Source of the DNA: Polyangia bacterium
Lineage (GTDB): Bacteria; Myxococcota_A; Polyangia; Nannocystales; Nannocystaceae
NCBI GenBank assembly: GCA_030429545.1
Contig: JAUIFF010000012.1
Coordinates: 62,001-126,000, forward strand
Direction of reading: 5' to 3'
Length of the DNA stretch: 64,000 nucleotides
The notes below the pieces were generated by a model. That model was not told the origin of the DNA. It did no database searches and saw nothing but the letters and a program-made list of their open reading frames with translations. This document shows positions 17,115 through 26,913 of the stretch, one piece after another; within the stretch, counting starts at the first letter, position 1; each line of letters opens with the position of its first letter. A program made the translations under genes and the position numbers.

Positions 17115-18431
17115 ATGAATACACAAGCAATGTACCAACCGCCCAAGGGTCGCCGAGCCGTCGTTGTCGGTGGCATCCGCACCCCGTTTGTCAAAGCGTT
17201 CAAAGAGTTTCTCAAGCTCGACACGATCGCCCTCGGGGTCGCTGCCGTGCAAGCCCTGCTCGAGCGCACCCCGGTCCCGCGACACGAGATCGATGGCATC
17301 GTTTGGGGTGGTGTCATCCTGCAGGGGCTCGCCCCCAACACAGCCCGCGAGATTGCCCTCGACCTGCGGTTGCCGGCCTCGGTCGAAGGGATGACCTGCA
17401 CCCGGGCCTGTGCCTCGGGCCTACAAGCTGTCACCCTCGCGGCCGCGGCCATCGAGCGTGGCGAGGCCGATATCATGATCGCCGGAGGGTCCGACTCGAC
17501 CAGCAACGCCGAGATCAAGCTTCCGCAAAAAGCTGTACATGCACTGGCTCCGCTGGCGTTTGGCAAGGCCAGCCCCGCCGATGTCCTCGGGATCCTTTCG
17601 CAGCTGATGCCGATCACTGACATCCTGCCCAAGATGCCCAAGATCGCCGAGCGAACCACCGGCCAGGTCATGGGCGAGTCGGCCGAAGAAATGGCCCGCC
17701 GCAACCAGATCAGCCGCGAGGCCCAGGATGCATTTGCCGTGCAATCCCACCACCGCGCAGCTGCGGCAATAAGCTCCGGGTTGCTGCGCGAAGAAGTCGC
17801 GCCGGTCCAAACCCAGGGTGGTCGCTGGGTCCACGGCGACACCCTCGTACGCGCCGAAACCTCGGTCGACAAGCTCGCCAAGCTACGCCCGGTGTTTGCC
17901 AAAAAAGGCACGTTGACCGCCGGCAACTCGAGCCCGCTCACCGACGGGGGCGCGGCCGTGTTGTTGATGAGCGAGGAAAAAGCCAAGGCCCTCGGATTCA
18001 CGGGACTGGCCCGGCTGCGTAGCTGGGCCTATGTCGGGGTCGACCCGGCCGACCAGTTGCTGATGGGTCCTGCCCTCGCCATGCCCAAGGCCCTCGAACG
18101 CGCCGGTTATTCACTCGACCAGATGGACTATGTGGATATGCATGAAGCCTTTGCCGCCCAGGTCCTCAGCGTGCTCAAAATGTTGGGGAGCAAGGCGTTT
18201 GCCGAGGCACGGCTGGGGCGCGACAAGGCCGTCGGCGAGGTCGACCCGCAAAAGCTCAATGTCTACGGCGGCTCGATTGCCCTCGGCCACCCGTTTGCCG
18301 CCACGGGGGCGCGCATGGTCACGACAATGGCCAACGAACTCCACCGCACCGGCAAGCAAACCGCGTTGCTCGGGATCTGTGCCGCCGGTGGTTTGGGTGC
18401 CGCCGCGGTGCTCGAACGCTGCGAAGACTAG
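17115..18431 (+). CDS. Acetyl-CoA C-acyltransferase (thiolase), FadA2/FadI-like
   Basis: 438 residues. All thiolase landmarks are present: nucleophile Cys99 in TRACASGLQA, GGSDSTSN, the MHEAFAAQ motif, YGGSIALGHPFAATGARM with His392, and the second active Cys422 in GICAAGGLGAAAVLER. It cleaves 3-oxoacyl-CoA to acetyl-CoA and a shortened acyl-CoA, the last step of the pathway encoded by this cluster. It starts 27 nt after the reductase and is followed by a strong hairpin terminator, so the operon likely runs 12066-18431. Confidence 0.92.
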   Translation: MNTQAMYQPPKGRRAVVVGGIRTPFVKAFKEFLKLDTIALGVAAVQALLERTPVPRHEIDGIVWGGVILQGLAPNTAREIALDLRLPASVEGMTCTRACASGLQAVTLAAAAIERGEADIMIAGGSDSTSNAEIKLPQKAVHALAPLAFGKASPADVLGILSQLMPITDILPKMPKIAERTTGQVMGESAEEMARRNQISREAQDAFAVQSHHRAAAAISSGLLREEVAPVQTQGGRWVHGDTLVRAETSVDKLAKLRPVFAKKGTLTAGNSSPLTDGGAAVLLMSEEKAKALGFTGLARLRSWAYVGVDPADQLLMGPALAMPKALERAGYSLDQMDYVDMHEAFAAQVLSVLKMLGSKAFAEARLGRDKAVGEVDPQKLNVYGGSIALGHPFAATGARMVTTMANELHRTGKQTALLGICAAGGLGAAAVLERCED

Positions 18432-18454
18432 CCGGCTCGCTCAACAATGCCCAA

Positions 18455-18492
18455 CACCGATTGCCAGGTTCACGCCTGGCTTTCGGTTTTTT
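18455..18492 (+). terminator. Rho-independent terminator of the fatty-acid operon
   Basis: The stem ACCGA-tt-GCCAGG pairs with CCTGGC-tt-TCGGT around the loop TTCACG and is followed by TTTTTT. It lies 24 nt after the thiolase stop and just before the small Cys-rich lipoprotein gene, so it ends the operon. Confidence 0.85.
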
Positions 18493-18513
18493 GCGGCGAG
18501 CTACAATGCGGCC

Positions 18514-18828
18514 ATGAAGCGTTACGATCTCCTGTTTGCCATGGCGTTTGCGGTTCCCATCATCTCAGCTGCATGCGACACCAGCTACACGCCACAGGAT
18601 GTGCCCTGTAGCGACATGAACTGTGGAACAGGTGAAATCTGCTATGCATACACAAACTCGTGTCTCGCCCCCGAATACAGCTGTGTCACCAGCCACGACG
18701 GCTGCGTTGTGAGTGAGCACGAGGATGCCGCGGCCTTCGAACAATGCATCGGTGTTGGTTTTGGCTGTACGTTCGACCCCGAAACCGAAGTCTTGAGCTG
18801 TCGAGACGAGGGCGACGAAGGCTGCTAG
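18514..18828 (+). CDS. Small Cys-rich lipoprotein
   Basis: 104 residues from the ATG at 18514, just past the terminator. The signal MKRYDLLFAMAFAVPIISAAC has the lipidated Cys in SAAC. The mature part has ten further Cys in short spacings (CSDMNCGTGEICYAYTNSC, CVTSHDGC, GCTFD, SCRDE, GC at the end), resembling small disulfide-rich EGF-like modules. Convergent with the macroglobulin gene, with only 24 bp between. No family recognised; disulfide-rich outer-membrane lipoprotein by inference. Confidence 0.75.
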   Translation: MKRYDLLFAMAFAVPIISAACDTSYTPQDVPCSDMNCGTGEICYAYTNSCLAPEYSCVTSHDGCVVSEHEDAAAFEQCIGVGFGCTFDPETEVLSCRDEGDEGC

Positions 18829-18852
18829 CCAGCCCACGCCGCCCGTTTTGGC

Positions 18853-21800
18853 CTACTCGACGATATGCACAAGTGCGCTTTCGTTGTGGCCAAACTGCTC
18901 GGGAGCATACATCGCCTCGGCGTGGATCGGCGGCAGCTGGTAGGTACCAACCGTCGTCGCCCGGGCCGTATAAGAATGTGTATACACACCGGCTGGCATG
19001 CGGTCGGCAAACAACAGCATCCGGTCGTCACGCAGATCGGTGTGGTCCCACTGCCACCACCAGCGCCGCCACCACGGCCGTGAACCGCGACGCCGCGAAA
19101 GCCCACCGTAGTCGTAGTCGCTCGTTGTGACCCCACCTTTCACGTCTTGCAGTGTGGTCTCAAACTTGGGGTTTTGGCCTTCGAGACCGGCCGGCAGCGG
19201 ATCGTCGACCACCACAAAGTTGGCGCGATCGCGGGCGATCACCTGCAGCTTCACCCGCACAGTGGTGCCAACTTTGATCTGCCAATCGCCATTTTCCAAG
19301 CGTTTGACAGCCTCTGGGTCGGGCTCGGCGTCGCCCTGTGCCATGGCCTCGTAGGTCCGGGTGACCAAAAAGCCCTGGTCCTCGGCCTTCATTTTGAAGT
19401 CGGCCGGGGCGTAACGCAGCCCCAGGCGATAGTAGAGCTTCCCCGGCCCATCTTTGCTCAGCATCAACTCCTTGTCGCCGGCTTCGAGCAGCCGCTTCAT
19501 CGGAATCTTTTGCTCGCGGATCGTCATGTCGCGGCCCTTAAACGCCTGCTCCCCGGCAAAATCATTGCCGAGCCAGATCCGCGCGAGGTAGTCGGGAACC
19601 TCCTTCTCGACCGTCGTAAAGTAGCGGTTGGCGGCCAACAAAGCCCATGCATTTGCATGTGTCGTCGGCCAGCGACCACCCTTTTGCGGGTCGCGTTCCG
19701 ACATGATGCCAGCCATGACCTTGGGCAAAATCGGGTCGTCGGGGGCCACGGCCAACAGGTTGCTCAACACGATCGCATCGGTTTGCACATTTGAGTGCAT
19801 CAGCAACTGATACCCCGCCCTATCGGACTCCGAGATCGACTCGACAAAGTGAATCGTCCGGGCATTTTCCTTCACGCGACTGCGAATGTCCGCCAGAACC
19901 TGGTCGCGGGGACCGGTTTTTCCATAGCGATGGGCGGCACCCATCATCCACACGCGGGCATACAGCGGCAGGTGTTTGCGGTGGGCCCACACCTTGTCAA
20001 ACAGGTCGATGCCCTTGTCCTCGCGGCTCATCAGCCACAGGGCAAAAGCCCGGGTCGTCCACGAGTAGGTCCGCCCCCACGGCCCGTCGTCGCCACGTTC
20101 GACATAGCGCCGTAAAAACCGGTTGGCGCGATCGATCACGTTGTCGTCGACCTCAAACCCCTCGCGCTTGGCCTCCAACAGGGCAAAGGTCGTCCACGCG
20201 GTGAGGTAGCCGTAACTGCGTCCGCGCGAGTCCCAATAACGAAATCCGCCGTCGCTGTTTTGCCGCGAGACAATCTTGGCAATCCCGGCGTTGGCCATCG
20301 CCTTGCGCCGCTCTAAGTCGCGGGTTTCGGCGATCGGAAACTGCTCCAACACCGGGCCCAGGGTAAAGATCGGCAACAGGCGGCTGGCGAGCTGCTCGGT
20401 GCACTCGTAGCGATACTCAAACAGGTAGGTAACAGCATCCTCGAGCCCGGTTAGCGCCGTCGAGCTCAAGCTGAGCTCGAGCCCGCCAAACCCCGGCAGC
20501 GCATCTTTTGGCGGCTGCACGGTTTGGACCACATTGGCGTCGGTCATCCCGTAGGTGGCAAATGCCTGGCGCGTTGCCGGGTAGTTGACAGGTAAGGTCA
20601 CCTCGGTGGCATCGCGCCCACCGTTGGCCAGCGCAGCAAATTGTAGACGCAAGTTTCCTACCTGGTCGGTCGCCATCGGAAAACTCACCGCCCGCGACTC
20701 GCCGGCCGGAATGGTCACCTGCTGCTCGGTCTTGCCCTCAAACAACACGTTGAGCCCGCGTGTCCCCACCAGCACGGCCTGGTCGACATCGGTCTGGTTG
20801 TCGACCATCACCGTGCCCTTGAACTTGTCGCCGTAGTTGGCAAACCGCGGCATCGAGGGTCGCACCATAATCGGCTTGCGCACCACCACGCTGGTGTCGG
20901 CCGAGCCAAACCTATCGGCGACTTCGGGATCGACGGCCACGGCCATCACGCGAAAGGTCGTCAGGTTTTCGGGCATGTCGATCTCGAGCGAGGCCTTGCC
21001 TGTCTCATCGGTCATCACCTCGGGATTGAAGTAGGCCGTGGTCTTGAGCAGGGTGCGGAGCTTGACCGAGTTTTGCATCGCTAAATTGGGGTCGAGCACG
21101 GCCCCGCCCCCTGGGACGGCGGGGGCTGGCATGGCGAGCCCTATCGTCCCGGCACCTGTACCGCCGCCGCCACGGCCTGTGCCGGAAAGTCCGAGCCCGC
21201 CAAAGCCATTGCTCGAGCGGTCGGCCGACTTCTTTTTCATTCTCCGCTTGGGGCTCGGCTTATTCGCCACCGAGGGGTTGAGCAATGCCGAAACATCCTC
21301 CATTTCCTTGGCCTCTTCCTGAACAACCCGCTCGCGCTCAGGAGCCTCGGCGACCGAAGTCTCGTCCTGGGCGAGCAAATAGGTCCGCAGGTCAAACGCT
21401 GTGACCTGGCCACTGCGGCGGTTGTGGAAAAACTCGAGTGGATTGGGTGTCTGAAAGTCCATAAGGCTTAAGACACCTTCGTCGACCACCATCACGGCGA
21501 CCGCGGCCTTGGTCCCGACGCCTGTGTGGTCGCGGGTATCGATGTCGAGCCGCAGCTTGCCACCGGGGGCAACCTCGGTTTTGTGGGGGACCAACTCGAT
21601 ATCAATCTTCTTGGTGGCCGTATCAACCTCGATATCGACCTGACCGGCGGCATGGGCCGGCCGCCCCAAATCCTGCCCTGGAGGGGCCCCAGGCACATCT
21701 ACGCGTCCGCGCACAACTACGGCCGAGACCTCGAAGTTGGGTAGCATCGACTCCTTTACCGGGATATCGACGGTCGCCGTCCCGCCCGAAACTTGCACGG

Positions 21801-24800
21801 GATAGTGGGCGACAATCCCCTCGCGTTCCACCACCACAAGTCCACGGGCCTCGGCAAAAGGTGCACGAACAAGTACCTTGGCGGTATCTCCCGGCTTGTA
21901 GCTGCGGCGGTCGGGCACCAGATCAACCCGGTGTTGGTCCTCCTGCCAAATCACCGCATCGTCGCCGTGGACATAAAATGTCATCGACGACTCGGCCCGG
22001 CGCCCCGCTTCGTCTGCCGCCTTCGCCTTGACCGTGTAGTTGCCAGCTTTTTTGACCTCGACATCGCACACCACCGGGGCGTCCTTCGATGTCAGGTCAC
22101 AGGAGCCGGCGACTTCGTCCTTGTGATTGTACTCGTAGACCCAGCGCCCGTCCTTTTCGACCGCCTTGCGTTCCGTCTCACGGCGAACCAACTCGACCTT
22201 GAGCTCGCGATCGCTGACCCGCTGACCCTTTGTATCAACAACAATCGCCTCGATGCGGGCGCGTTCACCCTCGCGGTACACCGAACGCTGGCTGCGAACC
22301 CCCACATAGTTGTCAGACGGGTGCACGACAAAACTCGCCCGGCCGGCGATCGCCTGGTAGTTGGTATCGGTCACCTGGGCTTCGATGTTGTAGGTCGCGG
22401 TCAGTGGTACCGGCGGCTCCTCGCCCTCCTTGACCTCCTGTTTTGTCGGCTCCAACACCTGGGAGATCGCCAGCAGGCCGCGGCCGTCGAGCACGCCCGA
22501 CTGCGAGGCAATCTGTGTACTACCACCTAAACTGTGGCTGCCACGCCCGTAGCGATGGCGCCCGCCCCAGTAATTGCCGCGCCCCTGACCAAAGGTAAAC
22601 TCGGCGTTTTGCGGCCCTGGCGGGACAAAAGCCGTGTTTTCGCGGCGGATGGTATAGGAAACTTCGCCACCGACGAGCGGCGCGCCGTGAAGGTACTTGC
22701 CGCGAACATTGGCCTTAAGCGTGTTGCCGTAGTAAAGCGGCGCCTCGCCACCGTCGCGCTCGACCGCAACCGTGAACTCGGGCGCGCGATAGGTCTCAAC
22801 CGGGATCGAATGGTGGAAGCTCTCGGCCGAGCCAAACAGCCCCCCGGGAACCGTCATGTTGAACGAGTAACGCCCGGTATCGCCGGTTTTCTCGGTCGGG
22901 ATGTCGACTTGAAAGGTGCCAAAGGGGGTGACTTTAACGGTCCCCTTGGTCAGCTCATGGCCACGGGGACCGTTGACGACATAATCGGCCTCAAACCCGG
23001 TCCGCCACAGTCCGACACCACCGTCTGGACCCTTGGTCCGCTGCCGCAAAATCCCCGACAAATGAATGGTGTCCCCGGGTTTGTACGGGGTGCGGTCGGT
23101 ATAGAAAAACGCGATCGGGTCGGGGCTGTCGTTGCCGTAATAACCCCCGTACCACCCACCGTGGACATCGTGTTGCAGCGGGGTAAACGACGCATCCTGG
23201 CCGTGCTCGACCAACAAATAGCCGCGCCGCACCTGGCCCGAATACTGCTTGATCTCGGCGAGCCCCTGGGCGTCGGTGGTCCCTGTCCACAGGGTCGACT
23301 CACCGCGATCGGACAGCAGCGAAACCTTTGCATTTGCAACTGGTTCGCCACGCTCGAGGCTCGTCACCAACACCACCCCGCTATTGCGGTCGAGGGCTGC
23401 GGTGACCCCGAGGTCGGTGCGCTGAAATACCTTGTTGAGGTGCCAGCGGTCGAGCTCGCCCCAGCGTTTGACGGGGTTGGAGCGGACATTTAAAAACGCC
23501 ATCGACCCGGTCTTGGGCAGGGCTTCGGATAGGTTGAGGCCAAGCTTCTTGACCTTCTTGACCGAGTCGTTCGTTGTATATACTTTTTCCCCGGTAAACG
23601 GCTCGACATCAACTGGCCAGGCCGTGCGCTCAATCGTCTCGCCGCGGTAGCGCGGACTCAGCCACTTGTTGAGGTCACCGGCCGAAAATGTACGCGTGCG
23701 GGCCTCGACGGTCGAAAGCCCAGTTACCCGCAGGTCGACAATCCCGTTGTGACTCGGCTCGAGCACGGTCGTACTTTTTTGCGGTCTAAAAAACGCGAGC
23801 CCCGGGTCGAGCTTGGGCATCTTAAACGTGACCTTGTAGGGCCGCGCCAACGACTGCCCGTGGGTGTCCTTGGCCTGCGTCCCAACCGTGACCGTATAGG
23901 TTTGGGTGCCCAAAAACTCACCGCTGAGGTAGATCCCCGAGGAGGCGTTGACCTTGAGGTTTTCAACCGGTGGCTCAACGGTGACGTGGTTTTCAAACGT
24001 CGGACCATCGAGGTAGTTGTTGCTCGAAATCTGGACCGTGCCCGGGTAGCAGTCGTAGGAACGATCGGTGCACTTGGGCCCCGACAATCGCAACGGCGCA
24101 TAGGTGCGAAAGCCAAAGCTTACCTTGCCGGAGCGGTTGGGGCCTTCGCCGTACACCCCCGGGGGAATCGTGACGGCATAACCGGTATTGGGCCGCAACG
24201 GCGACGAGGGTTTGAGCACCAGGGTGCGCTGCTCCTGCTCGCTTTGCTTGCCCTCGCTTTCTTTGACCGCAGGCACAACGTCAAACGCAACGTTGCCCCC
24301 GCCCCCCTTCACCGAAACCTGCGCGGCCAGCTTGTCGCGATCGATGCGCTGGTTGAAGATCAGGCGGATCTCGGGCGTGAGCGAGACCCCCTCCTGCCCG
24401 GTTGAGGGGCTATGCGACTGCAACTCGAGGGCAGGCGTTGTAAACGACCACGTATATGCCTGCTCGAGCTTTCCGCCGAGTTGCGAGGCCACGCCAGCAT
24501 CGACCGAGGCCCGGTAGGTCGTCGACATCGGCATTCGCCCCTCGGGGACAAACGCAACCATGTCGGTGCCGAGCCAGCGAAATTTCCCGGGCGGTTGGGG
24601 TTCGACCTTGAGCGGGACCGGATGTTTGCGGAGATCGTCAACCGAGGCCAACGGGACCATCGGCTGGTTGAACGTCACCGACACGGCATCGACATATGCA
24701 CCGTTCCCAGTTGGCTGGCTGCGAAGGATCGTGAGCGGCCCCGGGGGCTTGGGTTCGGGCCGGTCAGCTTTGATAGGCGGCGGAAACGGCAGCTCGACGC

Positions 24801-25053
24801 GTTCGCTCACCGACACCGGTTTTTTCGGACCGTCGCCGGCAGCCGGCAGGAGTTCGGTCGCAAAGTCATCGGGGTTGGCCTTGAGTGGCGGAACTCCCTG
24901 CCACAGATCGAGCTTGACCGGTGCAGCAACCTTCGCATCCGCATCTTCGCTGGCCTTCGGTTTTTCCCGATCGGCGCAGGCCGGCAGCATGCAAGTGGCC
25001 AGCAGCGTGGCAAACAAAACCTGATATCCAAAGATGCGGGTCGGGTGTGGCAA
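18853..25053 (-). CDS. Bacterial alpha-2-macroglobulin lipoprotein (YfhM/MagD-like)
   Basis: 2066 residues if started at TTG 25053, chosen because GGAGG lies six bases upstream and translation then opens directly into the signal peptide ending MLPAC (lipidated Cys). An ATG at 25128 would add a non-hydrophobic leader. Tandem macroglobulin-type beta domains fill the first 1400 residues. A Gly-rich segment (GTGRGGGGTGAG) resembles a bait-like flexible region, followed by the conserved KTTAYFNPEVMTDETGKA and MPENLTTFRVMAVA blocks. The thioester motif CTEQ is intact (Cys1551, Gln1554), followed by alpha-helical thioester-domain repeats. Such proteins trap proteases at the cell surface. The pbpC gene that often accompanies yfhM is not adjacent. 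Confidence 0.9.
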   Translation of the reverse strand: MPHPTRIFGYQVLFATLLATCMLPACADREKPKASEDADAKVAAPVKLDLWQGVPPLKANPDDFATELLPAAGDGPKKPVSVSERVELPFPPPIKADRPEPKPPGPLTILRSQPTGNGAYVDAVSVTFNQPMVPLASVDDLRKHPVPLKVEPQPPGKFRWLGTDMVAFVPEGRMPMSTTYRASVDAGVASQLGGKLEQAYTWSFTTPALELQSHSPSTGQEGVSLTPEIRLIFNQRIDRDKLAAQVSVKGGGGNVAFDVVPAVKESEGKQSEQEQRTLVLKPSSPLRPNTGYAVTIPPGVYGEGPNRSGKVSFGFRTYAPLRLSGPKCTDRSYDCYPGTVQISSNNYLDGPTFENHVTVEPPVENLKVNASSGIYLSGEFLGTQTYTVTVGTQAKDTHGQSLARPYKVTFKMPKLDPGLAFFRPQKSTTVLEPSHNGIVDLRVTGLSTVEARTRTFSAGDLNKWLSPRYRGETIERTAWPVDVEPFTGEKVYTTNDSVKKVKKLGLNLSEALPKTGSMAFLNVRSNPVKRWGELDRWHLNKVFQRTDLGVTAALDRNSGVVLVTSLERGEPVANAKVSLLSDRGESTLWTGTTDAQGLAEIKQYSGQVRRGYLLVEHGQDASFTPLQHDVHGGWYGGYYGNDSPDPIAFFYTDRTPYKPGDTIHLSGILRQRTKGPDGGVGLWRTGFEADYVVNGPRGHELTKGTVKVTPFGTFQVDIPTEKTGDTGRYSFNMTVPGGLFGSAESFHHSIPVETYRAPEFTVAVERDGGEAPLYYGNTLKANVRGKYLHGAPLVGGEVSYTIRRENTAFVPPGPQNAEFTFGQGRGNYWGGRHRYGRGSHSLGGSTQIASQSGVLDGRGLLAISQVLEPTKQEVKEGEEPPVPLTATYNIEAQVTDTNYQAIAGRASFVVHPSDNYVGVRSQRSVYREGERARIEAIVVDTKGQRVSDRELKVELVRRETERKAVEKDGRWVYEYNHKDEVAGSCDLTSKDAPVVCDVEVKKAGNYTVKAKAADEAGRRAESSMTFYVHGDDAVIWQEDQHRVDLVPDRRSYKPGDTAKVLVRAPFAEARGLVVVEREGIVAHYPVQVSGGTATVDIPVKESMLPNFEVSAVVVRGRVDVPGAPPGQDLGRPAHAAGQVDIEVDTATKKIDIELVPHKTEVAPGGKLRLDIDTRDHTGVGTKAAVAVMVVDEGVLSLMDFQTPNPLEFFHNRRSGQVTAFDLRTYLLAQDETSVAEAPERERVVQEEAKEMEDVSALLNPSVANKPSPKRRMKKKSADRSSNGFGGLGLSGTGRGGGGTGAGTIGLAMPAPAVPGGGAVLDPNLAMQNSVKLRTLLKTTAYFNPEVMTDETGKASLEIDMPENLTTFRVMAVAVDPEVADRFGSADTSVVVRKPIMVRPSMPRFANYGDKFKGTVMVDNQTDVDQAVLVGTRGLNVLFEGKTEQQVTIPAGESRAVSFPMATDQVGNLRLQFAALANGGRDATEVTLPVNYPATRQAFATYGMTDANVVQTVQPPKDALPGFGGLELSLSSTALTGLEDAVTYLFEYRYECTEQLASRLLPIFTLGPVLEQFPIAETRDLERRKAMANAGIAKIVSRQNSDGGFRYWDSRGRSYGYLTAWTTFALLEAKREGFEVDDNVIDRANRFLRRYVERGDDGPWGRTYSWTTRAFALWLMSREDKGIDLFDKVWAHRKHLPLYARVWMMGAAHRYGKTGPRDQVLADIRSRVKENARTIHFVESISESDRAGYQLLMHSNVQTDAIVLSNLLAVAPDDPILPKVMAGIMSERDPQKGGRWPTTHANAWALLAANRYFTTVEKEVPDYLARIWLGNDFAGEQAFKGRDMTIREQKIPMKRLLEAGDKELMLSKDGPGKLYYRLGLRYAPADFKMKAEDQGFLVTRTYEAMAQGDAEPDPEAVKRLENGDWQIKVGTTVRVKLQVIARDRANFVVVDDPLPAGLEGQNPKFETTLQDVKGGVTTSDYDYGGLSRRRGSRPWWRRWWWQWDHTDLRDDRMLLFADRMPAGVYTHSYTARATTVGTYQLPPIHAEAMYAPEQFGHNESALVHIVE

Positions 25054-25059
25054 GAGAGA

Positions 25060-25064
25060 CCTCC
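25060..25064 (-). promoter_or_regulatory. Ribosome binding site deciding a TTG start
   Basis: GGAGG on the minus strand, separated by six bases from the TTG at 25053-25051. It is the only strong Shine-Dalgarno before the lipoprotein signal of the macroglobulin gene. Confidence 0.65.
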
Positions 25065-25257
25065 GGAGCCCCGATGATACCTGCGGATCTGTGCGCAAAA
25101 GACTTGCATATACGCCCATTTTCACCAACGCCGTACGCGTAGTGCCCGCGCGCGCCCACGGGCGAATTCACCAGGCGCACCCTTGGACACACGACCGGCC
25201 ACACATAGCAAAAGGTGACGACCGTCCCCTGTCGGTATACCGTGAGGCCGGATCGTT

Positions 25258-26913
25258 ATGGGCACTGCCAAGCCGCTACAAGTCGCCGAAGTTCTTCGCA
25301 CCGCGATCACCCAATACAGCGACCCACTGGCGTTCATCCGCGAGCTTGTGCAAAACGCTGTCGATGCCGGGGCGCTGACGGTCGACGTCGAAGTCGACTC
25401 CGCTGGCACCGAGCACCTTGTCGAGATCCGGGTGCGCGACGACGGGGCCGGCATGACCCGGCGAACAATCGAACAGCGACTGACCCGTCTGTTTGCCTCG
25501 TCGGGCGACGACGACCCGAGCCGGATCGGCTGGTTTGGCATCGGGTTTTGGTCGGTATTTGCCCTCTCGCCGGTGGCTGTCATGGTCGACACGCTCGGGA
25601 CCGACGGCGCCTGGCGTGTGGTCTTTGAGACACCCGACCACTACACCCTGCGCGAGCTCGATACCCAGCGCCCCGGGACCTGTGTCCGCGTGGTGCTCGC
25701 CCGCCAGGGCAGCAAGCACGTCGAGGCCCTGACCACGCGAATCTCCGAGGCCCTCGAGATCTGGTGCTGTTTTGCCGGTGCCACCGTCAACTTTCAGGGC
25801 AAGGCCGTCAACCGCCCGTTTAGCTTTGACACCACGGTTTCGGTCCTCGGAACCGATGCTCATACACAGATTTTAGCTGCCCATCCGCGGGCCGGCACCG
25901 GCCACTTTGCGCTGTACCGCGAGGGGCTGACACTGCTGCACGACAACCCTCGCCACGAGGGCATCATGGTGGCGATTTCCTCGTCGCGGATCCACCACAC
26001 ACTCGCCCGCGACCAGATGTTGTGCGACGTCGCCTACGAGCAGATCATTGCCCTGGCAGATCGTGTGGTTCGCCGGCGCCTGTGCGAAGAGGTATTTGCC
26101 GCCCTCGAATCCCACGTGTGGCACCCACCAAAAGATCCGGAGGACAGCGAGGCGATGGCAGCCTGGGAGACCAGCCGCGACTACCTCTACCGGGCCGCGA
26201 CCTGGCATGTCCGCCGCGGACACGACCGGCAAACGGGTAGTGACGAACGGGCCGCGTTTCGCAGCCCGGCCGGTCTGGCGATTGGCCTCAGTGCCTGCCG
26301 GCGCGCGCTGTCACGGCGTGGCGCTATCTACTTTGCCGACAGGCGCAGCCACCTGACCGACGCCCTCGAAGACCAGGGGCAACTGGTCATCAAACTCGCC
26401 GCCGGGTCTCCCGAGCACACGCTCCTAGGCGCGCTCGATGACCGCGCGCACCTGATTTCAGTGCACGATGAACTGTGTATGCCCAAGCCGGTCGAATCGC
26501 GGGAGCTCAAACAGCAAACCCGCCGTCTCGAAATGGCGATCGCACAGCTGATTGTCGACGCCGGGGGTGAGCTCACCAGCGTGGTCCTGGGGCACTTCGA
26601 CTATCCCGACTCGGCCCTCACCGGGGAAGTGTTTATCATTCAACAGCACTTCGGCGATATCACCCGCAAACAGGACGCGCTCGGACGGGTCGAAGAACTA
26701 TTTGAGTGTACACAAACTCTAGTGCTCAACCTCGACCACCCGGGCCTGCGCGCGCTGACTGACCTCGCCCAGCACGAACCGGAGTACGCAGCCTACCAAG
26801 CCATCAAGCTTATGCTCCTGAGCGCAAACTCCACCGCTCGGATCCCGCCCGAGCGCGACGCCAACCTCGCCCAACTCGCTGTGACACGACGATGGAATCG
26901 GATCAACCGTTAG
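25258..26913 (+). CDS. Hsp90-like GHKL ATPase
   Basis: 551 residues. The N-terminus has the complete GHKL/Bergerat nucleotide site of the Hsp90 type: N-box FIRELVQNAVDAGA (Glu29, Asn33), G1 box RDDGAGM (Asp61-62), and GWFGIGFWSVF (about 91-101), comparable to the IGQFGVGFYS box of HtpG. The remaining 400 residues do not look like the HtpG middle and C-terminal domains, so this is an HtpG-related ATPase and not a chaperone orthologue. Its last 22 nt overlap the next gene, implying translational coupling and a joint function. Divergent from the macroglobulin gene. Client or pathway unknown. Confidence 0.8.
   Translation: MGTAKPLQVAEVLRTAITQYSDPLAFIRELVQNAVDAGALTVDVEVDSAGTEHLVEIRVRDDGAGMTRRTIEQRLTRLFASSGDDDPSRIGWFGIGFWSVFALSPVAVMVDTLGTDGAWRVVFETPDHYTLRELDTQRPGTCVRVVLARQGSKHVEALTTRISEALEIWCCFAGATVNFQGKAVNRPFSFDTTVSVLGTDAHTQILAAHPRAGTGHFALYREGLTLLHDNPRHEGIMVAISSSRIHHTLARDQMLCDVAYEQIIALADRVVRRRLCEEVFAALESHVWHPPKDPEDSEAMAAWETSRDYLYRAATWHVRRGHDRQTGSDERAAFRSPAGLAIGLSACRRALSRRGAIYFADRRSHLTDALEDQGQLVIKLAAGSPEHTLLGALDDRAHLISVHDELCMPKPVESRELKQQTRRLEMAIAQLIVDAGGELTSVVLGHFDYPDSALTGEVFIIQQHFGDITRKQDALGRVEELFECTQTLVLNLDHPGLRALTDLAQHEPEYAAYQAIKLMLLSANSTARIPPERDANLAQLAVTRRWNRINR

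Noticed and set aside
22534..23493. 319-residue plus-strand reading within the macroglobulin gene
   Set aside because: Antisense shadow of a well-supported macroglobulin coding sequence.
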